NCBI GenBank assembly: GCA_004794785.1
Contig: SJOL01004185.1
Span: 169,498-233,497 of the forward strand
Length of the DNA stretch: 64,000 bases
Source of the DNA: Opisthorchis felineus
Taxonomy: Eukaryota > Platyhelminthes > Trematoda > Opisthorchiida > Opisthorchiidae
Reading direction: 5' to 3'
Positions 14,253 through 26,840 of the stretch are shown here, in pieces (positions within the stretch are counted from its first letter, which is position 1; each line of letters opens with the position of its first letter). The notes beneath the pieces are model-generated. The model did not search any database. It saw nothing but the letters and a program-made list of their open reading frames with translations, and had not been told where the DNA came from. Made by a program: the position numbers and the translations under genes.

Positions 14253-15039
14253 GTGAGGAGACATTGTGATTTTGCACTGTGCAGTAGGGACCATTCCCGA
14301 GGCTTTTTACAATAACAAAAGTGCAAGATTCTTCACACGCTGTCCTGTAGATTCGGACGGCTAACACCAACTCTTCCACGCATTTTATCCCTCAACAACG
14401 GTCATCCCGAGGTAATGCATGAGGTATGCTGTTGAGGGTAACGCGGATAGCTAAGATGGTCTTCCGGAAGCTCGGGTCATCTAGAATAGGCCAGCTAGTC
14501 ACACATTATGTTTGCAATGCTCAGTTTTAATAATTCATTTGCTGTATGTACTGGGACTGGCGGTGTTAGAGGTGCCTTTCCACAAAACCGCATATCTGAT
14601 ATAAATGCAATTTAAATTGTGCATTGAGGAAATCGCAGCCAACAGACTCAGATGCATGTGTTCTCCGTTCAGAGATCCCGAGATGGAACAGTTAAATGCT
14701 TACACAGAACTTCTCCTGTTCGCCAGATAACAGTAAGTTTCCGTTAGCCTGTAATTTATATTAGAAAAACTACATGAGCAGTTCGGTTCTCAGATGGATA
14801 CTCAATAAAATTCTCATGAAACGAATGATAAATGCCGATTAGTCTGTCTCTTTTGGTGAGCGAACACTATATCACTAATACATTGTTAACAGTATTAAGT
14901 ATAGCAGAATCTCTCGATCCTTTTTTAGGATGTGGTCTGTTCGTTTTGATTTGTTTTGGAAAACTGAATGTTGGTGAATGCTTATGGGTGGCTGGAAGAT
15001 TTTTTTAAATGTGTGCCCCACTATTGCTTCAAACCTCGC

Positions 15040-15230
15040 TCTCTTGTCCTGGTGGGATCATTTTGGCATGTCCATATCCCGAGATGGAAACAATTGGCTT
15101 GATTTTCCCTCTTGTAAGAGTTCGCCAGCAATGTATATCCTCTGTCGTACTGGAATTTCAATTCCAGTTACCTTACATGCGGGGCAACTTACTTCCGCTA
15201 CTCTAATATCGCACACTGAACCTGTCTAGA
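15040..15230 (-). repeat. SINE-B (second tRNA-derived SINE family)
   Basis: On the - strand this reads GTAGCGGAAGTAAGTTGCCC, CGCATGTAAGG, a B-box-like TGGAATTGAAATTCCAG, then a body with CAAGAGGGAAAATCAAGCCA. It lines up segment by segment with 35135-35310, which has a cleaner tRNA-like head. Confidence 0.6.
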
Positions 15231-15625
15231 TTGTCACATCTGAGAACAGGCTCTCACCAGAGCGTTTATCCACGTTTATCGAATATCTACTGGTAAAGAC
15301 ACTGGGATCCTGAAGAGCTTAAACACAATAGTATTTAGTATTTATTGAGGTTTGTCAAGTGGGTAGAAAGCAAATGATCGATCCTGGCATGGTGGTGAGT
15401 ACCTTACCAAACTTTCAGAACTTCGCACACTTGGACGCTTGATCATTCACTACTTACCTGCTACACGCCCCGACCCGACGTACTGGCCTGATAGTTTGGT
15501 AACACTAGGTTGCGCTGATGTTGGACGTTGTTTGCCTCACTGCAGCAATAACAAAGTTTGATGAATCTATGACTTTTACAGTCCTACTCTTGCGTGGCGC
15601 TACTAACGTAGGTGGTGTAACCACC

Positions 15626-15825
15626 AGGTTTGAGATATCTCAGCGGTTAATGTGCGAGGTTACTGACCTAGTGGTCATTGGTTCGAACCCAATCCTAGGT
15701 TTTCGATTGCTCCCATCTAGGCTCGGGCAACATGACAGTATCTCAGCTTCCTTGTATTTCCAGGTTTGCATGGCAGCTATGCATCATAGAAAGGCCATTG
15801 TTGAACAATTCTTAACTATTTACCA
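15626..15825 (+). repeat. SINE-A copy
   Basis: Contains TTTGAGATATCTCAGCGGTT, B-box TTGGTTCGAACCCAATCC, CTCGGGCAACATGACAGTAT and GCATGGCAGCTATGCATC. The 3' tail is degraded. Confidence 0.8.
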
Positions 15826-15958
15826 GATTGGAGACCTTCAGCTGGAATGCCTCATTCTGTTTGGGCTGTTATAAACTAGCTGCATTGTGTCCATAAATGT
15901 CATATGAAAAACATGCAGTACCTCTGTTTAAGTGTAGAATCCCTTGCTTTAATTTCAG

Positions 15959-16513
15959 TATATTTACCCAGAAAAGGCTTGCAGAAGTGGACATCAGACA
16001 GGCGCAATGCGTCGGGTCTACGGAACTGCAAATGGGATGAAGCCCTCAGCAACGTTTGATCAAAGAAAGAGCAGGAAGCCACAACTTTACCAACCGGAAC
16101 ACGAGGAGGCTGTGGTTTGTTCATCGCCCTTAAACGCCTGGCGCTCTGACCCTTCCCTTAATCATGGTCTGGATGGTCGAGGTCCTGTTGAACATGATCT
16201 GGCAGATTCGGTTACAAGTGGGTCAAAGTCATTCCGTCGATATAACAGATCCAAGGCCACTGATGAACAGTTCCCTCATTCAGTCAAGTACACCAGTCGT
16301 CCCGGTCAGGCATCCCGAAAAACAGATAAGTATTTCACGTTTAATCGATCCGACAAAACCTCACCACCATCATCACCCCTGTCGAGGGTAGAAAATTGCG
16401 CTCCGATGACGAAACAAGAGTTAATTCGACTGGTTGGGCAGAGCCCTACTAGTCAACGCATTGGTGAAAATTATGCCGTGTCATTTCCTAAAGTACAGGC
16501 TAGCTTCGTTTAG
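15959..16513 (+). CDS. Protocadherin-like protein, terminal coding exon (cytoplasmic tail)
   Basis: The exon begins after TTGCTTTAATTTCAG (15958) with YIYPEKACRSGHQTG, in phase 0, and runs 184 codons to TAG at 16511-16513. The first in-frame ATG (16007) lies inside it, but the upstream codons are open back to the splice site and the phase matches the exon ending at 14252. The product is basic and Ser/Thr/Pro-rich, with possible kinase-target clusters (TSPPSSPLSR) and no membrane segment, fitting the distal cytoplasmic part of a protocadherin. No canonical AATAAA was seen in the next 250 bases; the variant TATAAA occurs at 16770. Assignment to this gene rests on strand, phase and position. Confidence 0.7.
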   Translation, partial: YIYPEKACRSGHQTGAMRRVYGTANGMKPSATFDQRKSRKPQLYQPEHEEAVVCSSPLNAWRSDPSLNHGLDGRGPVEHDLADSVTSGSKSFRRYNRSKATDEQFPHSVKYTSRPGQASRKTDKYFTFNRSDKTSPPSSPLSRVENCAPMTKQELIRLVGQSPTSQRIGENYAVSFPKVQASFV

Positions 16514-17109
16514 CCTCATTTCAGAAACCCACCCAAATTAGTTTATTTATTCGCCCAAGATTTTCATGGATTGTCGTTCCACTCATCAGCAGCGAAGTTT
16601 CCACGACATGACGATGCGTCACGTGTGTTAAAAGCCCCATTTTCCTGCCCCTCCCCAATCCTTATTTTGTGTCATCTCATTTATGCGTCTCCATATGAAA
16701 ACGGTGAATTGTACAGTTTTGTACATAAGTGCATAATTCCAACTTGTCGTATGCTTAATTAAGCTTTTGTATAAAAATATACACGCTTGTTTCTCTTCAT
16801 TGTTTCTCTAGAGCAGTTTTTCTCGAGGGGAACGATATCACCCTCTTCGGGATGATCGGAGGCACATTTTTTTGTAAAACGGGGCTGGGCGGAGGGCGGA
16901 TGCTGAGGGATCGTTGGAGTTGCATTGCCTAAGGTCTTGAGGACAAGCATTGTTCTCGGTTAGGTGAACGTTGAGACGATTCTAGTGTATAGGTGTTCGA
17001 GGTTTGAACCTTTCAAGGACAAGCGTATGGTCTGACCCTCCCCTGTTACCAACTGTTACTCCTCGGTACCATCCGAAGTCTTCTGCCGAGGAAGCTCAAC
17101 GAGAGTGAA
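16514..17109. other. Probable 3' UTR and flank
   Basis: AT-rich sequence after the stop codon with no coding signal. The end of the transcript is not determined. Confidence 0.4.
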
Positions 17110-17520
17110 CCAGAAAATGGTCAAGTTGGTAGTTTGTCTTCCGGTCGCCTAAGTACCATGTCAGGAGAATGCTTCTTCGTGTACTGGAGACACATCTGGT
17201 TGAGATAAGCAAAATTTGCTAGACGTTCTCCGTTTTCACCTTGTTGGTCACGGCCAAGGCGTTCCAGAATTGTCGGCCGGTCCGGAGTGATACAACCAAT
17301 ACGATTAGTTAGCACTCGAGATCCTGATGTCTTTCGATATCAAGTTAGCTAGTCGAAGTTCTGAAAGGCAGGCGATGTCGACGTAATGTTCATGTAGAGT
17401 TCGTGGCTTAATTGGTTCGCTCCCGACGTGGAGATATGTTTTGACATTCCAGCAGCCAGTGCCGCGATGTTGTACTTTAAGGGCTCCTGCTCACAGATTA
17501 TTCTCTCCCAAAAGCCGTGC
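17110..17520 (-). pseudogene. RTE-like LINE endonuclease remnant
   Basis: The - strand encodes, with stops and a frame change, HYVDIACLSELRLANL followed by GCITPDRPTILERLGRDQQG and NGERLANF. These resemble the endonuclease/exonuclease/phosphatase fold of RTE-type LINEs (the VDIxCLSETRL core, then the G-x-NGERLLNF segment). No intact frame spans it and no reverse transcriptase follows on the same strand before the protocadherin stop, so it is a decayed fragment. Confidence 0.6.
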
Positions 17521-19179
17521 GTGTAGAGAACTAGTCGCTTAGCCCAGATGCTATAGAATGGTGAAGATTGTTGTCCTGATGTGACTTATTCATAGAGTTT
17601 CCTGGGGATGTTGTGCAGGTAGTGTCCCTTGGACTCTTACTCGAGCATGCACAACCAAGTGCAAACTACAAGAGAGCAGGCGAAGTGCAAGTAGAGACAG
17701 AACGATACCGGCTGAATAGCGACGCCATCATGGTCGTTGGATTCCCATGGTGAGCTCATCCATCCGGTCTGCCGGCGCCCATCCACATCTACGCTGCCGT
17801 TGGTTTAGAATTGGCCAATTTCCATGGACGGACGACCAATGGACATGCAGCTAAATCATAGTGTCGGATACTCGCCACTACCACTTCATCTTCGTGAAAA
17901 CATCACCACGATGCGGTAGTGAATGGGAATTTGCCATCACAGACCACATGATAACGGGTCATATGGGAGCACTTTGGTCAGTCAAAATGGACAACTTTAC
18001 TCGTTGCCAGGGCTACTTATTCCTGAGCGTGCTGAAGCATTTGGAGGGGGAGAAAGCATGAAAATCTACAAAGTGTCCTTCAAGGCTGGATGAACTATGC
18101 TGGTGAGGAACCTCCAACATAATGTTCTCAGAAAGAAAGCCCGACAATGTAGACTGTCTTCAACAAAGTGTATTATCGGAAGAGTCACTCGTGTGTGCAA
18201 TAGTGTCTGTCTTGAGAAAACCTCGGATCCACTCCAGGAGTGCAGGATTAGATGATTCTGTGAATCCGGAATAATAAAGCTTTTGTGTCAAAAGCGAAAC
18301 GTTGCCCAATTAAAAACTACCGATTATTTACCAAGCCCTTCTGAAACGAAAAGCTTTCATTTAGTTCCACGCATAGTCGAACACTGATGGACTTGCAATG
18401 CTGACAATTCAGCTTCCGGTACGCAAGTAGCACAAGTCCTTAGAACATGTCAACAATCAAGGCATGAAAAAATACAGGAAAATACTCTGTATTTATCGAG
18501 TTCCTAATTATTGCCATGTGGATTGTGAAAATAAATTCCCCATCTTGTTTTGTGGTTCTTTTTGAATTCCGTTGGAATGTTCGCACCAATGACAGGGATG
18601 ACAGGGACCAATGGTCAAACCATACATTAATAGTATGTTTCAGTGGCGATTATGCCAGAGTGTATCCCAGTGATGCGTAAAATTCGACCACACAGCCAGG
18701 GAGTGTCTAAAATATCCGGATGCAACTGAAATTCGTTTGTTTCTGTGCTAAAAGTGCACAGTATGGTTAATTCATTCCTGCTCCTCCATCTCTGCAAGAG
18801 AACCACTAACCTCAAAAAGACAATTTTCTGGTCATAACAGTGCTTCCCCAAGGTAAGAGTGCTGTACTACAATCTCTAATTATCGCACAGGTTCTGGTTG
18901 GTATCACCTTCTGCAGTGTCCATCTTTTTGGAAAGTTACTTTGTGATCAGTCCCGTCATTTCGGTCTTGTACATTAACCTCTTAAGGAGCCCCAGATCCA
19001 CGCAGTAGTACACTCATCATGACGTGTAAAAAACCTAACGTCTGCCGAGTGTGCTTTCTCCAACGAATATCGCAGTTTTCATGTTAGCATGGCACAGTAT
19101 TTCGCAGCATTTTCGGAACAGATCGCATACTGGTGAACAGTTCTAGCCACCCACCCGCGCACTAAAGATGTCTCCGTGT

Positions 19180-19300
19180 TTGGTGTTGAAACGTTTGCTA
19201 GCTAATTGCCGAGCTCGGAGAACAGATCAACGGCCACCTGATCAACAATCAATGAACGCACCGGAACTATTTCGACACACTGTCAATAGGGCCGCCTTAT
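19180..19300 (+). repeat. Family D copy
   Basis: GAAACGTTTGCTAGCTAATTGCC, then GAACAGATCAACGGCCACCTG and ATCAATGAACGCACCGGAAC. It lines up with 27420-27540 over more than 60 bases, including the GTTTGGTG...AAACGTTTGC start. Confidence 0.55.
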
Positions 19301-20664
19301 AGGTCAGCACACATTCAGAATCACGATGGTTGCCCATGCCTTTCTTGCGGTAAAACGGATTCGAACTTAGGCACCAGACTGGCACCCGTATACTGATTTA
19401 CGGTGCCGTATGAACAAGTACGAATGATCTATAAGGTTCATCTGTGGTTATCGAAATTTAGATATTGTTGGCTCGCAAACCCCAGGCCACACAGAAGCCA
19501 GTAGACTCTACTATATCCCGTAACTTCCAGAGGACGGCCACAGTACCTACTGGGTTGAGCAAAATTTTTGAACTATTGATCTGGAGGAGTGAACTGGGTC
19601 ATGCAAGACCGAACTCGATTGGGTGCATCTACGTGTATCCTCAACTAGGTTTGGTCACATTACCGTGGATAGGAGCAGGACACCTTTTGGGCTCTCACTG
19701 TGTGTAATTTGTATACATAGCTTATCGACTCATTTAGAGTTTCGAGTACTTCGCTAACGGGGAACGTTTTTATGGCTGAAGAAAGACGTTGTTATCGGAC
19801 AGCTTGTTGGAACACGTGGGATACTGACACTGCATAAAGTTATTTGACACTATTTTGGTCCACTCCTTTGTCGAGTTGAACTGATAAGCCTTCGAGAGTT
19901 GGAGTGCAAGGTTGAATAGATGTTGCTGAAAAAGTGCCATCCGATAATCTACTACGTTTAAGAGAAGAAATCGTGTCAGTCTGGCGTGGCTTGACCCGAA
20001 TCAAGCTCATAACCTTTGGCGTGACTCGATAGCACTCCATTACGAAGATGCACGTAGCTAAGCATAATATACACATAATATACGTAATATAAATAATATT
20101 CTTCATTTGGACCGTTCAGCGGGCAGTTTTACTACAGTCGTCATAAACCTAAACCGGTGGTAAATGTACAGACACATTTTGTACGACATGGGGAAAAAGG
20201 GTGGTTTGGGTAGCAGATAAATCATCTGGGTCGAACATGCCAGGTTGATTTACGAAAACTACATTACACGTTGGCTGCTTATAGACCCGTGAGCACGTAC
20301 TGGGACACTTAAATCTATCGATCCCCTAAATAACATGAGACAATGCAATCGACAATTGGGAGAGCATAATAAAGTTCGAGGTAAATAAACTGGTTACTGA
20401 CTGCTTGAAAGTCAACAAGGGAACCAGAAAATTCCTCCTCAAGCTACAGCATAAGTTAATTACCAGCAGCCATGTATGGGCTATTTTTCTTGGCGATGAT
20501 ATTTGTTAGTCACTAGTAATCCGTGTTCACCTTCTGAGGAGAAACTTCATGGATTATTCCTATATGCGGATTGGTGCAAACCCTATAGTCCACCACTCAT
20601 TTTCTAATACAGTTGTGCTGAGGATCTACGCGTGCACCTTTCGCAGAGCTCCATTTAGCGCGGG

Positions 20665-20740
20665 CTCGTCATCATCATTCTCTTCATGGCATTAATGTTC
20701 CAGACTGGTGCTTTGCTGCCGTATACGCGGGCTCACTAGT
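20665..20740 (-). mobile_element. RTE-like LINE 3' end fragment with short (ATG)n tail
   Basis: Read on the - strand, TACGGCAGCAAAGCACCAGT, AACATTAATGCCATGAAGAG and ATGATGATGACGAGC match the 3' terminus of the LINE at 41820-45600 (TACGGCAGCGAAGCATCATT, AACACTGATGCCATGCTG, then ATG repeats). Only the end is present, as expected for 5'-truncated LINE insertions. Confidence 0.65.
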
Positions 20741-23700
20741 CTTGGACAGATCAATTTGTCCTGTTCGAGTACAAATTGTCGACTAACTCATGAGCAGCAT
20801 ACCTACTGTCATACAGAAAAATGAATATATATTAACATGATTCTCAGCTGCTTTGGCATTGTAGGATGTAGTCCACACTGAGTTTCATGTTTATACATGT
20901 CTTCATATATTTATTTGCTTGCACGTCAATTCCTTTCCGTACCGTTTCTGGGGAAGCGGAGCAAGTGCTGCCGCACTGAAGAGGCGGCTGTTGCGCGAAT
21001 GGAAGTTAGAGAGCCGTTGGGCTAATGTTTCCTTCTCTTGTGTTTGGGTTTATATAGTTTACTAAGAGAATCTTATGTCCTCACCGTGACTGGGTAATGG
21101 TAATTCCGTTAAGGAACAACAGACAACGAATGAACCGATGAAAACAAAGACTGGAAAACGTTGAAATTGACGGTATTCAATTAACCAATCAGATGCAGGA
21201 AAATCGGACAAGACGCATCACATCTCAAGCGAACGAATGGGTGATGGGAGAACCCTGACTTCAGCCCGTTTTGGCTATAACCTACCTGTGGATACACTGT
21301 ATGAGACTGTATGACAACGAGAGAACACTCCTACAGATGTTTGCTAATAAACCACAAACTTGGCCAACAGGCATGAAACTAGCGAGTCTATCCAACCTAC
21401 CAACATTCTGCAACACCGACCAGGAGGGAAGCGCATTTAGAGTATATAACCGCAAATGAATTCCATACACAGAACCCAGACCTTTACACAGTATAAGAGT
21501 GCAAAAGTGATTCGGGCCGTATTGTAAATTAGCCCGAATCAGAGTTCACCCTACTTCATGACTCCTCATGATTACATTTCCATCTTTGATTACCTGAAAG
21601 GCTTTTTGTCTTCCAAACTGACAAGCTTCTTACAAATGAATCTGATTTGTCCAAAAGCAACAGAATATTTGGAGCGGCGATAGTCTGAACCTGGATGTGA
21701 AACGCATGGATCGCATGCATGCTGAAAATTATCCATTGGCAATGCTCAAAGAAATCGTGGCACTGCGCCGTAGATTTTCGAGTGTTAATATGTGCTGTAC
21801 AGAAGATCTTAGAATGCTCGGGCGTGCGCTAACACAGGTACGACCACTGCACGGCACCAACTTGCTGTGACTGGAACAGCTGAAATACAGACACATTTCC
21901 CCTTCTCAAACGACCATATCATTAATGACTGCTCTCGTGCAACTACCTGGCGAGAGATAGGTCAGTCTACAAATTAATTCCTCTGGTTTCTCACTGCATT
22001 TACCATGACCGAATCAGGTTGTATGTTGCAAAATTGCTTTTAAGGTTTGAGCATTTTGTTGTGCAATAATAGACGGTACTGTTTAGGTTACGCAGCCAAT
22101 GAGACGCCCTTGCATCAAAGCAATCGACTTCACTACGTAGCTTTGACTTCCTGCCATAATGAACAAACAGATCCATCTGAGGTCAGTGAATGGACTTCGC
22201 CATTGCCTCCACGCGTGGCTCCCATTTTCTTACTCTCCGTATTCTGGATGAACGAAGCTGCAACAGCTCGAACTGCTGAACTTCGGTGCACGATCTGTGA
22301 GCTGAAAAACTGACTGACTGATCGAAGTTTGTAATCTTTTGATGTGATCATATGTACATCTCCGTATGTTTTACTCTGCATCAGTCGTGCAGTAACGAAT
22401 AAAGCCCTCTGGATCGTGCTATGTATGTTGATCGGTCTTTATTTTCGTGTTAGCCGAAATAGCCAGTCGCAAACCGGAATAGCTTGGGATAGCTCGGAGG
22501 TAAGCTTGGCAAAGTGAACCGAAAGCGAAAATTGTGGGCATTCTAGAGAGTGGTTATCGCAAGAATGCTTGTTGACAAGGGGAAGAGACGCTCGAACACA
22601 GTCCAAAATCAACTTGTGAATACGTCAATGCACAAGTAAGCAGAGTAGATCATATGTTGAGGTATCAAGACGACGGATCTTTCAAATTGCAAGCTTTGTG
22701 ATAGACCGACCAGAAAAGTAACGCGCATTGGCAGGCAATGACGTGTTCCGTCCTTCATTTGATTCTGTAAGCATTCAACCTAATTTAGACCGGTTCCGCA
22801 ACAGTGAAGTTCCCAACTGTTGCATGTTCTGTCTCAAGTGACGTATCTATATCGGCCTATGGGATTTGTTTCCACTGAAATGATCACATAGTTAATTAGC
22901 ATCGTTCAGCCTACGGTAAAATATACTTGACCTTTCTGTTCATGGGAAAAGGCTTTTAAGACGGAAACCTTAAGTTTCCCCATGCAGGTTGTACTAAGTC
23001 TTTCGGCAAGTCATAGAGCAGCGTGCTTCGACACCTTGACACCGTACCGATGAACCATGTGATTCGATCATAGTTGACATTTCGACCTCGGGTTCTTTGT
23101 ATTTTTTGTTCTATTTTTAGCTGCTTTCATACGAGATATACATAGGACATTGCTTTCCGTTGGACCGAAAACCGAAAGTTCGTCACATAATCCGGGAAAC
23201 GGAAGTATACTGATGGTCACAGAAATACTCGATGCTGCCTAGACTTTGAATCAGCCTGACATGCAAGACAAAGAGAACTTTGTGCACAACTGTCCATTTG
23301 ACTCAGTCGCTATGTCATTCAATTTATCCTAGCTATACGCACGGGTTGTTCATGGGTCTTCAGCCGACGACCCCAGAGGTTTGGATCTGTCACACAGTTC
23401 TTCGGATCCTTCAAATTAAAGACTTATCAACGGAAGGACAGCTGAAATCTAGATATCTCGCTCATTTCCATTCAGCTCTGATTTTCAGAGAAAACTGCCA
23501 TTTCACCATGAAAATAGGGCATCAGGTACAAGAGCAGATTCAGGAATACTTTTAGGATTCGGACAAAATAAGGAAAAAAACAGCTGTTCCAAAACCTTTT
23601 GAGCAAAATTTCGAGGACGCCGAAACTAAACTACATCCAAGACTTATTGATATGCAGTGTACTTTTGTTACACCGGCGTCTGTCACAACAGAAGTATCAC

Positions 23701-25079
23701 TGCCCGGCACTTATGGGCTTCCAAAAAGTCTGCATCGTAACTTTCATATTTCCGGTTTCCAGCAACTAAGCTAACACCCCAAGGCCAGCCTCAAAAGAGA
23801 TATCGGCCGTTTCAACTGGTGTCCTTTTAGCCGTGTTTTGACCCACAAAGTAAACGCATTCGATGACAATGTCCGAACAGTGTGCAAACTGTACTTGCGT
23901 GACAAAAACTCGGTAAGCCATCGGTTGCAGCGAGCTGTCTTTGCAATGAGCCTGCACGTGGTGCAACGATTTACCCGAAAGGTTTCAGTGTCTTGGTTGG
24001 CTTGGGTTCATTTGGATTCATTCGTCGGGCTGCCCTACCGTCTCATTTTTGCCAACGTCACACCTGCAAAGCCGAAACGCATGCGTGGATCGTGTACAAA
24101 TAAGGAGAAATACGAAATCCGTCTTTTGGAGAAACAACATTGTGCTTTGAAGTAGGTTTTATGATGCTGCTTTCGTTACACATAGTTCTGAGAATGAGGG
24201 GCTTGAAACACCATCGACTTATGTCGATGTCCAATGACGGCCGCAGGCGCCCTTCGACTACTATGGACGATATCCAAGAATACCAAGTTTTTGAAAATTC
24301 GATTAAGGGCTGTACTGTGTCAAGCGAAAAAAATGCATGGGCGACAGGTAGCTTACTTCAAGAGAGATTGAGTGAATTTGATGCTGACACGGGGAGCTTG
24401 AACAGGCGTAAATTTTTGACACTAAAAAAATACCACAGGCCACAAGCACTTTGTTTCCCCATCTAGCGTCTTCACTGAGTATATGACACCAAATAGGATA
24501 CCCTGCTTAAACTACGCGATCGTTGCATAACAGACTTATTCAGGTGCCACTATGTAATGTTGCAACTTAAAAACGCGCTTGGTTTGGCTTATTTATACCA
24601 GCCTACATATAGAAGATTTCAAAAAGTCTGTGAAGCGACTTGGCTGTCAGCCCAACAACTACGCATATTTATGTCGATGGGATTGTTTTGATACCAAAAG
24701 GACACCACGGAACCACGTCAGATGCTTTGAAGTCCAGATTTTATAACATCCGAAGACCACACTATTCTTCATGCGATGACCAGAAATTAACAGGATATAT
24801 CGGTCGAAGAGATAATAAAAAACATGAGTTACGACGGAAAGACCAAGCGCTGAGTTGTTGACGGGAGTTGACCCATTATCGAGGACGGTTCACAGCGTAG
24901 CCCACTTATCTTCGTTCCGTGAAAAATGTCTGGTAGAATGAAAAGCCCACAGCTGATGGGAACTTGCGCCTTCGCTGTACATTGGTTAATGATAATGGAC
25001 GTCTCTTTTCAAATGCTGAAGTTTGCTGGGCAGGGATTTTGCACATATTTAAGGAACTTGCTCGTGTTAAAATGATAGC

Positions 25080-26480
25080 GTCGAATCTAACAACTTGTGT
25101 GAGAGAATGTTCTGGTTGGTGAGGTATGTACTAAATCCCTAACGCACTAAGGTACGTGGTGGTCGCTTAAAATTAATTCCTATGGTCTGAACTTCTCTAC
25201 AAAATACCGAATTGTCCAGAGTGCCATCGTCTGGTGGACATGGAAAGCCAAGGAGATGGAAGAGTCCCATAAAGCCGGTAATGCCCGAAGATTATTTCAG
25301 TTGACCTGCCCGACCGGTCCCCGGAAACCATCTGTGAGCGAAACCATTAAGGATCAGAATGGAGTGACCATATTGAATAAAGAACGCCTCGACCGGTGGG
25401 TCGATTACTTCGAACAACAGTAATCGTGACCACCAACTGCAACTCATCTGGAGCTTACAGCTGGCTTAGAACCCTGGAAGGTAAACGTGGAAGCCCCTGT
25501 GGCCCCGGAGGTTTATGACTGCATGTGTCCTCTCAAGCGCCACCGGGCTTCTGGTCCGGATGACCTCCAACCCGCATTATTCAAAGATGGAGGTGAAATC
25601 CCCAGTCAGCGCTTGTCTGATCTGTTTGCCCGCATTTGGGTAAAGGGAACTGCTCCAGACAACTGGTGAGAGTCGGTGATGGTGCCCGTTTTCAAAAAGG
25701 GGCTCGTAGTGGGTGTGATAACCACAGGGGGATCAGCTTGACTCCGGTTGTAACGAGACTGCTGGGGTCACTTGTACTTCGTCGCCTTATGGTGGCTCGT
25801 GAAAAATAAAATCGAGAGCAGCAAGCGGCCTGGTAGGGGTTGCACTGACCGTCACGCGCTAGAACAACGCCATACGTATAAGCGACCCACAATTCTAGTA
25901 TTCCTGGATTTCCAAGGCGAATTCGATTCGGTTGGCCTGTCTGTTTTCCTTGACACACTTACCCATCAAGGAATGCCTCGGAAGTTTGTGAACATAGTAG
26001 GTACTTTGTATTCTCAGACTTCCGGACGCGTGAGGGCATATGGAGAGCTCTCCAAAACCTTTCACACACATAGCGGTGTCGGTCAGGGATACCCACTCTC
26101 CCCATTCGTGCTCGGCGAAATAATGAGACGAACGCTGGAAGGTCTTTAAAACAGGGGTGTTCAAATAGCTACAGACGAAGACCTTGTCGATCTGGAATAT
26201 GCAGACGACATCGTTCTCGTCTTCGAAGTGGAGAAGGCGCAGGTGTTTTCGGATGAAGTGACATGAGTGACCTCGTCCTTTGGCATGACCTTCGCACCCA
26301 CATACTGGAAGGTCGTGCTCATGGACATGCAGTCACTGAATACGCCACTTACAATCCAGGGATAGGCACTCGAAGTTGTGGAGCGTTTTACGTATCCTGG
26401 AAGTTGTATAAGCTCCGACTGTAGTGTGACAGATGAGGTCAAAGTACGAATCTGCAAGGCTGGGTCGCGTGTTCGGAACA
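25080..26480 (+). pseudogene. RTE-like LINE, reverse transcriptase region, decayed
   Basis: The + strand encodes, in broken frames, a pre-RT segment (AIVWWTWKAKEMEE, then ERLDRWVDYFEQQ), the conserved [18 protein letters not shown] block, FLDFQGEFDSVG (the first catalytic Asp lies in the FDSV block), SGVGQGYPLSPFVL and LEYADDIVLVFE, where the catalytic YADD is intact. Stops follow APDNW near 25667, EGL near 26147 and at other sites, so no product is expected. The endonuclease half is missing. The match stops near 26480, shortly before a SINE-A at 26648. The family copies itself by target-primed reverse transcription, and this copy is dead. Confidence 0.85.
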
Positions 26481-26647
26481 AATGTTTTAAAGTTTCTACC
26501 TTCCCAATTCACATCATAAATTGTAGGACCAGGAACTGCTGTTGCCTAGGAGAACATTGCAAACTGTCGTCCGTTTTTGGGTCCGAATGTCACCACAGGT
26601 GTTCAGCTCGGCTTCAACAGAACAAAACTTCACTAAATGGCATCCGT

Positions 26648-26840
26648 TAGCCCGAGATAGCTCATTGGTTAAGGGGTGAACTTGCTGACCGGAAGATCTG
26701 TAGTTCGAAGCCAATCACGACACCTCGACTTCTCCTGTCTAGGCCCCGGTAACCTGGTAGTATCTCAGTCCTCGTGCTTATTTCAGGTGGCATGACAGCT
26801 AGATACCGAAAAGGTGTTACAGCTGAACGATCGATCGCCA
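26648..26840 (+). repeat. SINE-A copy
   Basis: AGCCCGAGATAGCTCATTGG, then GTTAAGGGGTGAACTTGCTG, GACCGGAAGATCTGTAGTTC, TTCAGGTGGCATGACAGCTA and CGAAAAGGTGTTACAGCTGA. Its head TAGCTCATTGGTTAAGG is among the closest to a tRNA A-box in the window. Confidence 0.85.

Larger units (their letters stand above)
14253..15958 (+). other. Intron of the protocadherin gene
   Basis: Lies between the predicted donor at 14252 and the acceptor AATTTCAG at 15958. It contains a SINE-B on the - strand (15040-15230) and a SINE-A on the + strand (15626-15825). Nothing else was recognised. Confidence 0.55.
17521..25079. other. Intergenic region, mostly unassigned
   Basis: Small open frames (for example 23838-24155 and 24140-24466 on the + strand, 19840-20106 on the - strand) have no recognisable domain or convincing exon borders, so I do not call them. 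The segment includes a family D repeat (19180-19300) and the 3' end of an RTE-like element (20665-20740). The frame at 24140-24466 is hydrophilic enough to deserve a transcript check. Confidence 0.4.

Noticed and set aside
23838..24466. Two neighbouring + strand frames of 105 and 108 codons
   Set aside because: They overlap in different frames, show no domain, and I could not find consistent splice borders. Left as unassigned.
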